Assembly: GCA_035328465.1 (NCBI GenBank)
Contig: DAOLIQ010000003.1
Location: 1-64,000, forward strand
Direction of reading: 5' to 3'
Length of the DNA stretch: 64,000 nucleotides
Origin: JADJEI01 sp035328465
GTDB taxonomy: Bacteria > Bacteroidota > Ignavibacteria > Ignavibacteriales > Ignavibacteriaceae
Below the pieces are notes generated by a model. That model ran no database searches. It was not told the DNA's origin and saw nothing but the letters and a program-made list of their open reading frames with translations. This document shows, one piece after another, positions 56,001 to 64,000 of the stretch. Position 1 is the first letter of the stretch. Each line of letters begins with the position of its first letter. The translations under genes were made by a program, and so were the position numbers.

Positions 56001-56283
56001 AAGTAACGCCGCTGCTCGAAATAGAATTTTTATCATTTGGATTATTAGAATAGACAGTAAAATTATAACCATCATATTTATTTAAACCATTCACTGTTGC
56101 AAACCACATGTACCCTTTTTTATCTTGAAGAATTTCAACAATTGTGCTCTGCGAAAGCCCGTCTTCAATTTTAAGCTGCTTGAAAATATAATCACCTGTG
56201 GAATTACTCTTGGGTGAATTTGCAAAGCAGATTCCGCAAACAGAAAATATTATTGCGGGAAATATGTTTGTGAAGAATTTCAT
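53044..56283 (-). CDS. Large sensor histidine kinase with reg_prop propeller repeats
   Basis: A 1079-residue membrane sensor. A signal peptide (1-21) is followed by about 650 residues of roughly 45-residue repeats with WIGTxGGGLNKF and NSISDNxVxSIYED patterns, building one or two beta-propellers in the periplasm. A Y_Y_Y domain follows (near 720-800, GKYTFEVRGSNND), then one transmembrane helix, and a HisKA_3 domain with phospho-accepting His879 in LHDNVGSG. A HATPase domain ends the chain (DNGIGFD, NGLTNM). It lacks the receiver and AraC parts of Bacteroides hybrid systems and pairs with the separate LuxR regulator after it. Ligand unknown. Confidence 0.93.
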   Translation of the reverse strand: MKFFTNIFPAIIFSVCGICFANSPKSNSTGDYIFKQLKIEDGLSQSTIVEILQDKKGYMWFATVNGLNKYDGYNFTVYSNNPNDKNSISSSGVTSLMEGRNGDLWVGTVDGNINLFNRDNETFKRFIITDNNELPSSGLNDYYEYPIVFSRNLTNTITSIAEDKSDFLWIGTWGKGVFRFNKKTGKKQHFFFQENIKGTLSHNRITKILVDEENSIWVATFGGGLNKIIPDNNGGYEFFSFQHSKQNIKSISDDKIISLYLDNNKNLWIGTYFGGVNFLSASLKNSDSHNIFFKNFRLEESTSNCLCNNTVMAITQTSDNYYWFGTLGGGLDRFDFSSDSFRHFVNDPNDDNSLVDNDVISLYQDRSGILWIGTHVGEGISRLEMNTAKFNILRNKPGEMNSLNDNVIWAIHEDSKNNLWFGTYRGGLNYFHRSENKFSHYLFDEHNSNSLSDNHIRSLEEDDKDNLWIGTYSGGLVKFNKKTKTFTAFKNNPKDETSIGSNQVQDIFYDDNSVIWIGTFGGGLNKLVAQQGDGRSGILFKRYTHDPNNKFSISDNRIYKIYKDRTGIFWIATFGGGLNKFDLVTEKFYHYQHDPANKNSLSDDRVMSIYEDEAGTLWIGTFGGGLNKFDRKTGKFFNFSKDDGLNSSVVYGILEDSHSNLWMSTDDGIYKFGIRDQFFSHYDLQDGLQSMEFSGGAYYKSKFGEMFFGGINGINYFFPDSIKDNPYKPPVVITSIRILNKLVKGEKKSLQLKYNENFLTFEFASLDYTNPSDNNYQYRLQGLEEEWNSVDASMRFANYTNLTPGKYTFEVRGSNNDNVWSENTASISIIITPPFWRTWWFSLILIITAAAAIYYLSTIRVKNLLAIEKLKSKLAADLHDNVGSGLTEISILSEVAAKNNLKNSVNLSEELQLISNTARTLVDNMSDIVWMVNPNRDSLYDLILRLKDAYKEPLYNLGISIKTSNLEKIKDIKLQMEYRQNLFLIFKESINNAIKHSQCTNIFLEVNFHSDVLEINLVDNGIGFDLQAVSNGNGLTNMSNRAEAIGGKIKMKSVLNKGTTIKFIGKISSQSRLLSFFNK

Positions 56284-56317
56284 TTTGATAGTTCGTAAAG
56301 ATGATTTTGATTTGCTT

Positions 56318-56348
56318 CAAAGATAGGATTGATTACGCTTCTTATCAA
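56318..56348 (-). promoter_or_regulatory. Bacteroidota-type promoter of the reg_prop kinase
   Basis: On the minus strand, TTG (56346-56348) is followed after exactly 20 bases by TATCTTTG (56318-56325), a perfect match to TTG, N20, TAnnTTTG. It ends 34 bases before the kinase start codon and probably drives kinase plus regulator. Confidence 0.6.
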
Positions 56349-56418
56349 GCATAATAATTATAGCTAAAAGAGTGATTATTATTAGAAATTTAAAATCAAT
56401 AGAGATTTACCAACTAAA

Positions 56419-57060
56419 CTAAAAATCGATTAGCTTATTCTGAATGACGTACTGAGTTAATTCCACATTGGATTTAAGATTGACCTTTTCAAAGACACGA
56501 TTACGATAGGAATAGACAGTATGAATGCTAATGCTTAGTTCTTCAGATATTTCCTCGGCGCTTTTACCGGCTGCTATCATACACATTATTTGAAATTCTC
56601 TATCCGATAATGCTTCGTGAGGCAGGGGTTTAGATTTGTGTGTAATATCAATAGCGAGTTTTGCTGCAAGAACTTCGTTAATATATTTCTTACCCGAAAC
56701 AATTTTCCGGATTGCAATTACTAGCTCTCCCGGAGCACTAACTTTTTTTAAATAACCATCGGCTCCGGCTTTTATTGCTCGCAGTCCATATTGTTCTTCG
56801 CTGAACATACTTAAAATTAGTACCGGTAGATCAGGATAAAAACTTTTTAGATCTTTTAGAACTTCTAGCCCGTTTTTGCCGGGCATATTAATATCTAAAA
56901 TGATAATACTGAAATTATTTTTTTTAACTCTTAAGATTTCAAGCAATTCGGTACCGTCTTTTGCTTCGGCGGAGACGCACATGTCTTTCTCTTCTGCAAC
57001 GATCTGTTTAAGCCCTTCACGTACGATGGCATGATCATCGGCAATGAGAATGTTAATCAT
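56419..57060 (-). CDS. NarL/LuxR-type response regulator, partner of the PAS kinase
   Basis: A 213-residue regulator with receiver domain (phospho-acceptor Asp56 in IIILDINMPGKNG) and a C-terminal LuxR HTH (about 150-210, LSDREFQIMCMIAAGKSAEEISEELSISIHTVYSYRNRVFEKVN). Its start overlaps the end of the PAS histidine kinase by eight bases, so the two form a translationally coupled pair. Targets unknown. Confidence 0.94.
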   Translation of the reverse strand: MINILIADDHAIVREGLKQIVAEEKDMCVSAEAKDGTELLEILRVKKNNFSIIILDINMPGKNGLEVLKDLKSFYPDLPVLILSMFSEEQYGLRAIKAGADGYLKKVSAPGELVIAIRKIVSGKKYINEVLAAKLAIDITHKSKPLPHEALSDREFQIMCMIAAGKSAEEISEELSISIHTVYSYRNRVFEKVNLKSNVELTQYVIQNKLIDF

Positions 57061-58510
57061 TTTTGTTTTCCAGTTTACTGTAAGGAATTTCTACTCTTAC
57101 TTTTGTGCCCTTTCCGGGAAACCCTTCAATATAAACAGAGCCGCCGAACAGCACTGCACGTTCTTTCATTCCCAAAATTCCAAGCGATTGAACGGCATTT
57201 AATTGAGTTTCAGAAATCCCCCTGCCATTATCAATAATTTCAAGAATAAGATATGATTTTTCTATTTTTAAGATAATATGAACAAGTGAAGCATTTGCAT
57301 GCCTTGCAACGTTGGTTAACGCTTCCTGAAAAATTCTAAAAACTGCTGTAGATTTTTCACTATCAAGACATATTTCATCAGAAGGAAAAATAAATTCACT
57401 TCGGATTCCTGTTCTTTCGCTGAGTTCCTGGCTTTGCCATTCAATCGCCGCAACAAGTCCAAGTTCATCTAATATTCCGGGTCTAAGCTTTGCACAAATT
57501 TTTTGAACCGTCTCAACCGTTTGATCAATCAAAGCTGAGACTGAATCAAATTTATCTTTTAAAGGTTGTTGATCTTCGTTTAATTTTTTTGAAAGTAGTG
57601 AAATCTGAATTTTGAGTACAGTCAACACCTGCCCAAGTTCATCATGAATTTCTCTTGCAATCATTGTTCGCTCTTCTTCACGAACAAATTGAAGATGAGA
57701 TGCCAGGTCCCTTAATCTTTTACTTGTTCGCTTAAGTTTTTCATCAGCTATTTTTCTTTCAGTAATATCTCTTGCAACAGAAAGGATAGTTTGTTTGGAA
57801 TTATACTGGAAAAGATGAGCGCTAATTTCTACAGGAAAAGTTCGTCTGTCTTTTGCACGATGCACCAGTTCAAAGATTACATCTTTCATAGAAAAAAGTT
57901 TTTCCATTATCGAGGTATATTCATTTATCATTTGCGGCGGGATAATTGCCGAAGGACTTAGCATCAAAAATTCTTCGCGCTGATAGCCAAGCCTTTCGCA
58001 GGCAACATCGTTAACTTCAATAAATCTTCCATAAGAACTTCCCTGTTCAAGCTGAATGACAAACACGGCATCGTTTGTGTTGTTAAAAAGCATCCGGTAA
58101 CGTTTTTCACTTTCTTTTATTTCCAGTTCTGTTTTTTTTCGTGCGGTTACATCCTTAATGATGCTAAGAGTTACTTTATCTGCATCGGGTAATTGCAGAA
58201 AAGAGTTGGAAAAATCGAACCAAACTTTTTTTCCATTAAGAAGTGTATTCTCTCGTTCAAAATGAGTACGCATTCTATTATTAATAAAATCTTCACGATA
58301 AACTTTAAGAACAGCCTCTCTTTCCGAAGGGTGATAAACATCAGAAAATAACTTACCGATTAGATATTCTTTTTCTAGATTTACCATTTTGCAATACGGC
58401 TGATTAACCATAATAATATTTCCATGCCCATCAATCAGCCTCAATCCATCTACTGAGCATTCCCAGATCAACTCTAATAGTTCGGTGGATTTATTAATCA
58501 GCTCATTCAT
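57053..58510 (-). CDS. PAS-domain sensor histidine kinase (NarX-like, HisKA_3)
   Basis: A 485-residue kinase without transmembrane helices. Two PAS domains (about 10-125 and 135-255) precede a coiled stretch and HisKA_3, with the phospho-accepting His in AREIHDELGQVL near residue 285. The ATPase domain shows FRIFQEALTNVARHANA, IDNGRGIS and GILGMKERAVLFGG. The final bases overlap its response regulator. Signal unknown; the soluble PAS pair suggests cytosolic sensing. Confidence 0.94.
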   Translation of the reverse strand: MNELINKSTELLELIWECSVDGLRLIDGHGNIIMVNQPYCKMVNLEKEYLIGKLFSDVYHPSEREAVLKVYREDFINNRMRTHFERENTLLNGKKVWFDFSNSFLQLPDADKVTLSIIKDVTARKKTELEIKESEKRYRMLFNNTNDAVFVIQLEQGSSYGRFIEVNDVACERLGYQREEFLMLSPSAIIPPQMINEYTSIMEKLFSMKDVIFELVHRAKDRRTFPVEISAHLFQYNSKQTILSVARDITERKIADEKLKRTSKRLRDLASHLQFVREEERTMIAREIHDELGQVLTVLKIQISLLSKKLNEDQQPLKDKFDSVSALIDQTVETVQKICAKLRPGILDELGLVAAIEWQSQELSERTGIRSEFIFPSDEICLDSEKSTAVFRIFQEALTNVARHANASLVHIILKIEKSYLILEIIDNGRGISETQLNAVQSLGILGMKERAVLFGGSVYIEGFPGKGTKVRVEIPYSKLENKND

Positions 58511-58557
58511 TTAATTTTTACTCAAGTATGTTTTCAACAATTCCTTTTCAAAAAAAA

Positions 58558-60165
58558 TTATTCACCATCTTTTAATTTGAAACCTTTCATCATCCATTTC
58601 TTTGCAAGTATTAAGCCGATAGGACTCGTGATAGCAATTAGACCATAAAGCAGCCACATAAATTCAGTGTTCATTTTAGAAGGGTCAACATCTTTCGGGC
58701 AGTATTGAGTCAGCACCCACCCCGAATAAAAACCGGTTAATACTTTTGTAAGGAACCATGGAAATTGTCCCACACCCATATAAAGTCCAGTCATATTTTT
58801 AGGTGCAACTTCGGCGATCCATTGCAGGAATCGAGGCTGCCACATTGATTCACCAATTGTCATTATTAAAACATAGAGTAAAAACAAGTACATGTTCGGC
58901 CCAACTGTAAGCAAAAATGTTGGTACTGACATTACTATTGTGCCGTAAATCATCATCTTATAAACATTTGCTTTAGAAGTTAAGCCCGCAACAATTGGTG
59001 CGAGAATAAAAACTAAAATTGGATTGAGGTTCGAGAATATTTCAAAGTATTCACTCACAACTGAGCCCTTAAACGCACGATCAAGATAGTAAGGAATTGT
59101 AAGCCAGTTGTGCGCGAATAAGGTTTGCACCGGTATAAGCATGAAGATAAAAAATGCAAATCTTTTATCTCGAAATGGATGCTCGGGTCTTTTCCTGAGA
59201 AATTCAATAACAGCTAAAACAAATGCGACTAAAGAAAGGACAAAAAAGAAATCAATATTTACTGCTAATCCCAAAAGATTAAAACTAAAAAAGAAATTTG
59301 CAGGATTGTTAAAACCAAAGCCGGACAGAAGAAATAATCCTAGTGTAATTAAAGCGTAAATAATTAATGGGAGATTATTTATTTTCAATTTTTCCTGCTT
59401 TACTTCATTCTCAGGAGGTTGATTTGTTTCTGCTTTTATTGATACCACTGCATCCTGATCATTTTTTTTACTTAATAACGAAGCAGTTATGATCAGTGAT
59501 ATACCGGTTAATCCAACATAAACCCAAAAGACTGCTGTCAAGCCGTTTGGGGGAAATGAAGATTCAAAAGTTTGGCGTGTAAAAGATGAAATAAATCCTG
59601 AAAGGAATGCACCAAGATTCATCAATCCGTAGATTACTGCATAGCCCATTGCTGCGGTTTGCGGTGTTGTATAGCGTTTAACTCCGGCATAAGCTGCTGG
59701 TTGATACAAACCATAGAACATCACCATAACAAACAATCCGCCGATCATTGAGAAAAACATTGGCGACCATAAACCATTCGAGAGGGGGAGTGTTCCAGAA
59801 AGTGAGATTAAAACGCGACCGATAAGCATTCCAACAAATGCAAGCAGCAAAGAATTTCTTACCCCAAGCTTATCGGAGAAACCACCAAATAGCAGCATCG
59901 AAAAAGTAATTCCTCCTGTTACAAAACTATAAACAAGACTTGATTGCGTATCAATTAAATCCACGTTTTCAGAACCGAATTTCCCAAGTATAGTCAATAT
60001 TCCAAAGTAAACTAAGCCTTCGATAATGTATGGAATGTTAACACCCCAAAGTGCTCTCGGTGCTTTAACAAATGCTATGAAAGTTTCTTTTAATTCTTTG
60101 AATGATTCTTTGATAACTTCAGAGAATGATTTTTTAACATGCTCTTCAGGGTTTGTTTGCTGCAT
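58558..60165 (-). CDS. MFS transporter
   Basis: A 535-residue major facilitator protein with about 12-14 hydrophobic segments. An early loop shows GGFSDKLGVRNSLLLA, the family's helix 2-3 motif, and a central Lys/Gln/Glu-rich loop joins the two halves. A wide resemblance to oligopeptide (POT) and related carriers is likely, but no substrate motif is clear. It is embedded between two kinase groups on the same strand; AAGGAA lies upstream of the ATG. The sequence does not establish a link between it and the kinases. Confidence 0.85.
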   Translation of the reverse strand: MQQTNPEEHVKKSFSEVIKESFKELKETFIAFVKAPRALWGVNIPYIIEGLVYFGILTILGKFGSENVDLIDTQSSLVYSFVTGGITFSMLLFGGFSDKLGVRNSLLLAFVGMLIGRVLISLSGTLPLSNGLWSPMFFSMIGGLFVMVMFYGLYQPAAYAGVKRYTTPQTAAMGYAVIYGLMNLGAFLSGFISSFTRQTFESSFPPNGLTAVFWVYVGLTGISLIITASLLSKKNDQDAVVSIKAETNQPPENEVKQEKLKINNLPLIIYALITLGLFLLSGFGFNNPANFFFSFNLLGLAVNIDFFFVLSLVAFVLAVIEFLRKRPEHPFRDKRFAFFIFMLIPVQTLFAHNWLTIPYYLDRAFKGSVVSEYFEIFSNLNPILVFILAPIVAGLTSKANVYKMMIYGTIVMSVPTFLLTVGPNMYLFLLYVLIMTIGESMWQPRFLQWIAEVAPKNMTGLYMGVGQFPWFLTKVLTGFYSGWVLTQYCPKDVDPSKMNTEFMWLLYGLIAITSPIGLILAKKWMMKGFKLKDGE

Positions 60166-60310
60166 AATACGAGTTCCTTTTTTGATGAATATTATTTAGT
60201 GATGAAATAGTTATCAAGGTAAGAAAATAATTTTGATTTGATTGTCCTGGTTCAACTGCATAATTAATCAAGAAGTAAAATATTTAATTTTAACTTACAG
60301 AATAAAATTA

Positions 60311-62194
60311 TTATTCTGCAAACGGAACTGTGAAAGTAAAATTACTTCCAATTCCTAATTGACTTTCAACCTGAATATTTCCACCGTTCTTTTCAACAAA
60401 TTCTTTTGAAAGGATTAATCCCAATCCCGTGCCTCTTTCTCCGTCAGTGCTTTCACCGCGGACTTGAGCATCAAGTCTAAAAAGTTTCTTTAAATCCTCT
60501 GCACTAATACCTTTGCCGGTATCAGCGATACTAACTGCAGCCGAGTCGTTGTGGATACTTACGCTTATTGTAATAGTTCCATATTCAGGAGTAAATTTAA
60601 TTGAATTGTACAAAAGATTTCGAAGAACAGTCTCTATCATATTTGAATCGGCATATAAAGATTTATCAACAGAAATATTTTTAATAATATTTAATTTTTT
60701 CTTGTTGGTAGCGTCGTCATAAAGATTTAAAACATTTTGCAAGGGAGATTCAATCTTAAAAATATTTTTATTCACAGTCAGTCTTCCGGTTTGAAGTCTT
60801 GCCCAATCAAGAAGGTTAATCAAAAGTTTATAAACATTTTTAGCAGATCGGTGCAACCCGCCCAACACTTCTTTAACTTCATCTTCGCTTAGTTCATCGT
60901 ATGATTCGGAAAGATATTCGGAAAGCCCGAGCAATGAATTGAAAGGACTGCGAAGATCGTGGGAAATGATTGAGAAGAATTTATCTTTTGAAGCATTAAG
61001 CAGGCGAAGATTTTCTGCCAGTGCAGCAAGTTTTGATTCAGCCTCTTTTCTTGCCGTAATATCCTGAAATTGAACAATGAAAAATGACTGGGAGTCGAGT
61101 ATCTTAATTAGAGAAACATTAGTGACACACCAGACAATTTTTTTTTGACTATTCAAATACCTGCATTCATAATCAAGATATTCTCCTTTTTCTAAAGTAA
61201 GTAGTTCATAGAAAGATTTTTCATTCAATTCTCTATCTTCTTCAAAGGTCAGATTCAGTAAGTTAGATTGTAATATTTCCGCTGAAGAATATAAAAGAGT
61301 ATCACAAAAAGATTTATTTACTCGAATGAATGAGCCGTTAGACTTAAGCATTGCCATACCGATTCCCGCATTATCAAATGTCTTTCTGAAAATTTCTTCG
61401 CTTTTCTTAATTGTTTCCTCATTGAGTTTTCGGTTTGTGATATCTACAGCGGTTCCAAGGTAATAGAAAGAATTATCCTTTCTGGAGACTTGTTTTTTAG
61501 ATGCACACGAAACCCACATTATGCTTCCATCTTTTTTCAAAACTTTAAGTTCGAGTTCTTCTCCCTCGTTATAAATTGGAGCTGAAGAATTTATTATTTC
61601 TAATACCTTATTGCGATCATCAGGATGAATTAACGAAAGAAAATCTTCAACTCTGTTTAAGGGTTCTAAATCTGAATAACCTAATAGATGTTTCAAGCTG
61701 TCATCAGCAAAAAGTCTTTTTTCAGAGGGGTAATATTCCCATATCCCTGTTTTGCCTGCACGAACAGCGAGAGCAAGACGCTGCTCACTTTGTTTTATTT
61801 TTAATTCCATCGCGTGCTTGAATAATGCAAGCTCCACCGTTCGTTCGAGTTCTTTGCTTTCGAAAGGTTTAATTAAATAGCCGAAAGGCATAATCTCTTT
61901 GGCTTTTTGAAATGTATTTTCATCAGCGTACGAAGTAAGAAAAATCACGGGAATATTTATCCCCCCCTGAATTTTTTTTGCGGCTTCAATTCCATCAGAC
62001 TTCCCTTTAAGTTTAATATCCATTAAAACAATATCAGGTTTTAATTCTGAGGTAAACTTAAAAGCATCTTCCGCATTATTAGCAATTTTATCAACAATAT
62101 AACCGCAGCTCTCAAGGCGTTTTTTAATATTATTAGCAACGATAGTTTCATCTTCAACAACAAGAATACTTATCTTGTCTTTTAAATTATTCAT
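60311..62194 (-). CDS. Hybrid kinase: receiver-PAS-PAS-histidine kinase
   Basis: A 627-residue soluble kinase with an N-terminal receiver (acceptor Asp59 in DIVLMDIKLKG). Two PAS/PAC regions (about 130-260 and 270-390) are followed by a HisKA domain with His412 in ISHDLRSPFNSLLGLSE and a HATPase domain (LLYNSIKFTPEYG, ADTGKGIS, RGTGLGLILSKEFVE). The receiver at the front suggests it is itself controlled by another kinase. The upstream kinase overlaps it by four bases and is the obvious candidate. Output partner not in the window. Confidence 0.93.
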   Translation of the reverse strand: MNNLKDKISILVVEDETIVANNIKKRLESCGYIVDKIANNAEDAFKFTSELKPDIVLMDIKLKGKSDGIEAAKKIQGGINIPVIFLTSYADENTFQKAKEIMPFGYLIKPFESKELERTVELALFKHAMELKIKQSEQRLALAVRAGKTGIWEYYPSEKRLFADDSLKHLLGYSDLEPLNRVEDFLSLIHPDDRNKVLEIINSSAPIYNEGEELELKVLKKDGSIMWVSCASKKQVSRKDNSFYYLGTAVDITNRKLNEETIKKSEEIFRKTFDNAGIGMAMLKSNGSFIRVNKSFCDTLLYSSAEILQSNLLNLTFEEDRELNEKSFYELLTLEKGEYLDYECRYLNSQKKIVWCVTNVSLIKILDSQSFFIVQFQDITARKEAESKLAALAENLRLLNASKDKFFSIISHDLRSPFNSLLGLSEYLSESYDELSEDEVKEVLGGLHRSAKNVYKLLINLLDWARLQTGRLTVNKNIFKIESPLQNVLNLYDDATNKKKLNIIKNISVDKSLYADSNMIETVLRNLLYNSIKFTPEYGTITISVSIHNDSAAVSIADTGKGISAEDLKKLFRLDAQVRGESTDGERGTGLGLILSKEFVEKNGGNIQVESQLGIGSNFTFTVPFAE

Positions 62195-64000
62195 TTCAGG
62201 TTCTCATCTTTCCAAATTATTCTAAACCCCGTCCCTAAGTTATTTGCTCTTGTCAACTTGCCGTTTAAGTTTTGAGTAAGCATTCCAATTAGTTGAAGCC
62301 CGAGTGATTGAGAGTTTTCAATGTCGTAATCTTTTGGAATACCGATGCCATTATCAGCAATGCAAAGTTCATATTCAGTTTCATTTATCCTTTTAAATTT
62401 CAAAGAGATTCTTGGTTCTTCAATATTGCATGAGGAGGGGAAAGCATATTTTAATGAGTTTGAAATTAGTTCGCTTATTATCATTCCGCAAGGAATGGCG
62501 CTGTCTATCGGCAGTTTGATATCTTCAACTTCAATTTCAAATTCAGGTTCACCGGAATATTTTATGTAAGAATTATAAAGATAATCTACCAATGTTGTGA
62601 TATAATCTTTCATGTCAATCTGGCTGAAGTCGCCTGTTTGATAAAGTTTTTCATGAATGAGTGCCATCGAACGAACTCTATCTTTGAGATTCTGAAAGAA
62701 TTTAAACAACTCTTTACTCTCCACTGATTCTAATTGCAGATCAAGCAAACTATAAATAATCTGGAGATTATTTTTTACACGGTGATGGATCTCCCTCAAA
62801 AGTACTTCCTTTTCCTGTAAAGATTTTTGTAAAGCTTCTTCAGCGGCTTTGGTTTCAGTAATATCAATAACAGCGGCAAAAATATTCTCTTGTTTTTCGC
62901 CAAGCAAAATAAAGCCAATCAGTACCCAAACTTTGGTGCCATCTTTTCTGATATATTGTTTTTGATAAGGCGTGCACCTCCCTTTGCGCTGTGCTTCTAA
63001 GATTTTCTCCGTTTCGATTGGATAAAATTCTTCCGGAGTAATCAACCTGCAATTGAAATATGGTGACCCGATATCACTTCTAACGAAACCAGTGATGTTT
63101 AAGAAAGCATCATTTACTTCAAGAATATTTCCGTGTCTGTCAGACATCATTGTTCCTAAAATGCCAGACTGAATTAAAGCGCGAAGTTTTTCTTCGGTTT
63201 TAAATAAAGCATCTTCAGCCAATTTTGTTTCGGTAACATCTTTTGCGATTGAGAGGATTCCCGTTTTTCCATTTTCAAGTTGAATTACAGTTTCGATTAA
63301 TTCGAGGAAGCAGATACTTCCATCTTTGCGGATATTCTTAACAAGATGCTGTAGTCGTTTGTTCTCAATAATCTTTCTAATGTTTAATTCAATTGATTTC
63401 AAATTTTGATTGAAGGAAATTATTTGAACATTTTTCCCTACTAATTCTTCTTTGGTGTATCCTAAAATCTGACAAATAGCTTCGTTTACTTCGAGAATAT
63501 TTCCATTGACATCAATAAATAAAATACCAGTTGGAAGTAAGCTGAATAAAGTTCGATACAACGATTCACTTTTTTTCAGCTTATCCATTGCAAATTTCCG
63601 AAGACTGATATCTCTGAAATAATAAATGCCGTAATCTTCATCACCAATTTTAATTCTTGAATAATCTGCTTCTACAGAAAAAACAGATTTATCTTTTCTG
63701 ATTCCCTCGAATTCAAATATTCTGTGATTCATTTCTTCGGGGGATTGATTTTCTAAATCACTAAAAAATTCTTCTGATTTATCCATGCTTAATACTGCAG
63801 GAGACTTCCCTGTCAATTCGCTGTTGGAATGAATTAAGAAATCTTTTCGTAGTGATTCATTCGCGTACAATATTTTATTACTTTTTACAATAATAATTCC
63901 ATCACGAGAAGTCTTAAATACGGCATTAAACCATTCCCTGCTAATCCAAAGTTCTTCTTTCTGAGATATTTGTTTCTCTAAATTTTCAATTAGGGAAGCT
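62191..64000 (-). CDS. PAS-repeat histidine kinase (HisKA_2/HWE-like), 5' end outside window
   Basis: The frame is open to the right edge with no stop, so the gene continues beyond 64000. A TTG at 63870 is only an internal codon: residues upstream of it (GIIIVKSNKILYANESL) complete a PAS domain. At least three or four PAS/PAC modules are visible, then a HisKA_2 domain (LREIHHRVKNNLQIIYSLLDLQLE) with its phosphorylated His, and a HATPase domain (ADNGIGIPKDYD). The TGA overlaps the ATG of the receiver-containing kinase by four bases, implying a coupled pair. Confidence 0.93.
   Translation of the reverse strand, partial: ASLIENLEKQISQKEELWISREWFNAVFKTSRDGIIIVKSNKILYANESLRKDFLIHSNSELTGKSPAVLSMDKSEEFFSDLENQSPEEMNHRIFEFEGIRKDKSVFSVEADYSRIKIGDEDYGIYYFRDISLRKFAMDKLKKSESLYRTLFSLLPTGILFIDVNGNILEVNEAICQILGYTKEELVGKNVQIISFNQNLKSIELNIRKIIENKRLQHLVKNIRKDGSICFLELIETVIQLENGKTGILSIAKDVTETKLAEDALFKTEEKLRALIQSGILGTMMSDRHGNILEVNDAFLNITGFVRSDIGSPYFNCRLITPEEFYPIETEKILEAQRKGRCTPYQKQYIRKDGTKVWVLIGFILLGEKQENIFAAVIDITETKAAEEALQKSLQEKEVLLREIHHRVKNNLQIIYSLLDLQLESVESKELFKFFQNLKDRVRSMALIHEKLYQTGDFSQIDMKDYITTLVDYLYNSYIKYSGEPEFEIEVEDIKLPIDSAIPCGMIISELISNSLKYAFPSSCNIEEPRISLKFKRINETEYELCIADNGIGIPKDYDIENSQSLGLQLIGMLTQNLNGKLTRANNLGTGFRIIWKDENLK

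Noticed and set aside
53700..56200. Periodic DNA similarity that could suggest a repeat array
   Set aside because: The periodicity is coding: it comes from the reg_prop propeller repeats of the sensor kinase. It has no CRISPR-like identical repeats or spacers.

Overview
The window is a gene-dense, AT-rich chromosomal segment from a member of the Bacteroidota/Chlorobi group, most likely class Ignavibacteria. Three things point there. One secreted protein carries a C-terminal sorting domain opening with the NYPNPFNPST motif typical of Ignavibacteria type IX secretion cargo. Several upstream regions match the Bacteroidota promoter pattern (TTG, 20 nt, TAnnTTTG). Gene content and order (FtsK next to LolA, the alternative GlmU-like protein, the RodZ-like HTH protein, split reg_prop kinase systems) also fit. 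I saw no rRNA, tRNA, CRISPR array or transposase gene. No intergenic gap exceeds 300 bases; the longest are about 290 bases (22827-23116, holding the pnp terminator) and 288 bases (11582-11875, between divergent genes, in which I see no convincing signal).

Layout. 1-5205: a membrane-anchored cytochrome c, a SIMPL protein, a YyaL-type thioredoxin-domain protein, and an unusual protein fusing an ECF-sigma-like region to a transmembrane FecR-like region. 5210-11581 (minus strand): a pyruvate dehydrogenase operon, E1-E2-E3, interrupted between E1 and E2 by a GxxExxY gene that is exactly bracketed by 41-bp imperfect inverted repeats. 11876-13768: a T9SS cargo protein and a LapA-like membrane protein. 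13836-22884: the conserved rimP-nusA-infB-rbfA-truB-ribF-rpsO-pnp translation and RNA-processing cluster, with a Bacteroidota-type promoter and a terminator-like palindrome just before rimP, closed by a strong terminator after pnp. 23117-34490: RNase G, GcvT, ComB-like, FtsK, LolA, a flippase-like protein, a small outer-membrane barrel, UppP, a cyclophilin lipoprotein and a sodium-coupled amino-acid transporter with a 40-residue MetS-like small subunit. 34477-45679: DNA polymerase III delta, an ECF sigma/anti-sigma pair, L31 type B, GlmU-like, RsmB, RodZ-like, LigA, a small unknown protein, a STAS protein and an MsbA-like ABC exporter. 45773-50674: a secreted GH13 enzyme, a DUF885-like lipoprotein and an AI-2E family permease. 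50675-64000 (minus strand): a DUF4922 HIT-like protein, a small putative HTH protein, and a signalling block with two LuxR-type response regulators, four histidine kinases and one MFS transporter; the last kinase runs off the right edge.

How it fits together. The PDH block makes acetyl-CoA; the rimP-pnp cluster builds and services ribosomes and mRNA; the lolA-uppP-rodZ-msbA-glmU genes serve the envelope; and the right-hand fifth is sensory. The most unusual elements are the inverted-repeat-bounded GxxExxY cassette inside the PDH operon, the one-piece sigma/FecR fusion, the leader hairpin before rimP, and the tiny transporter subunit whose 3' end overlaps the start of holA.
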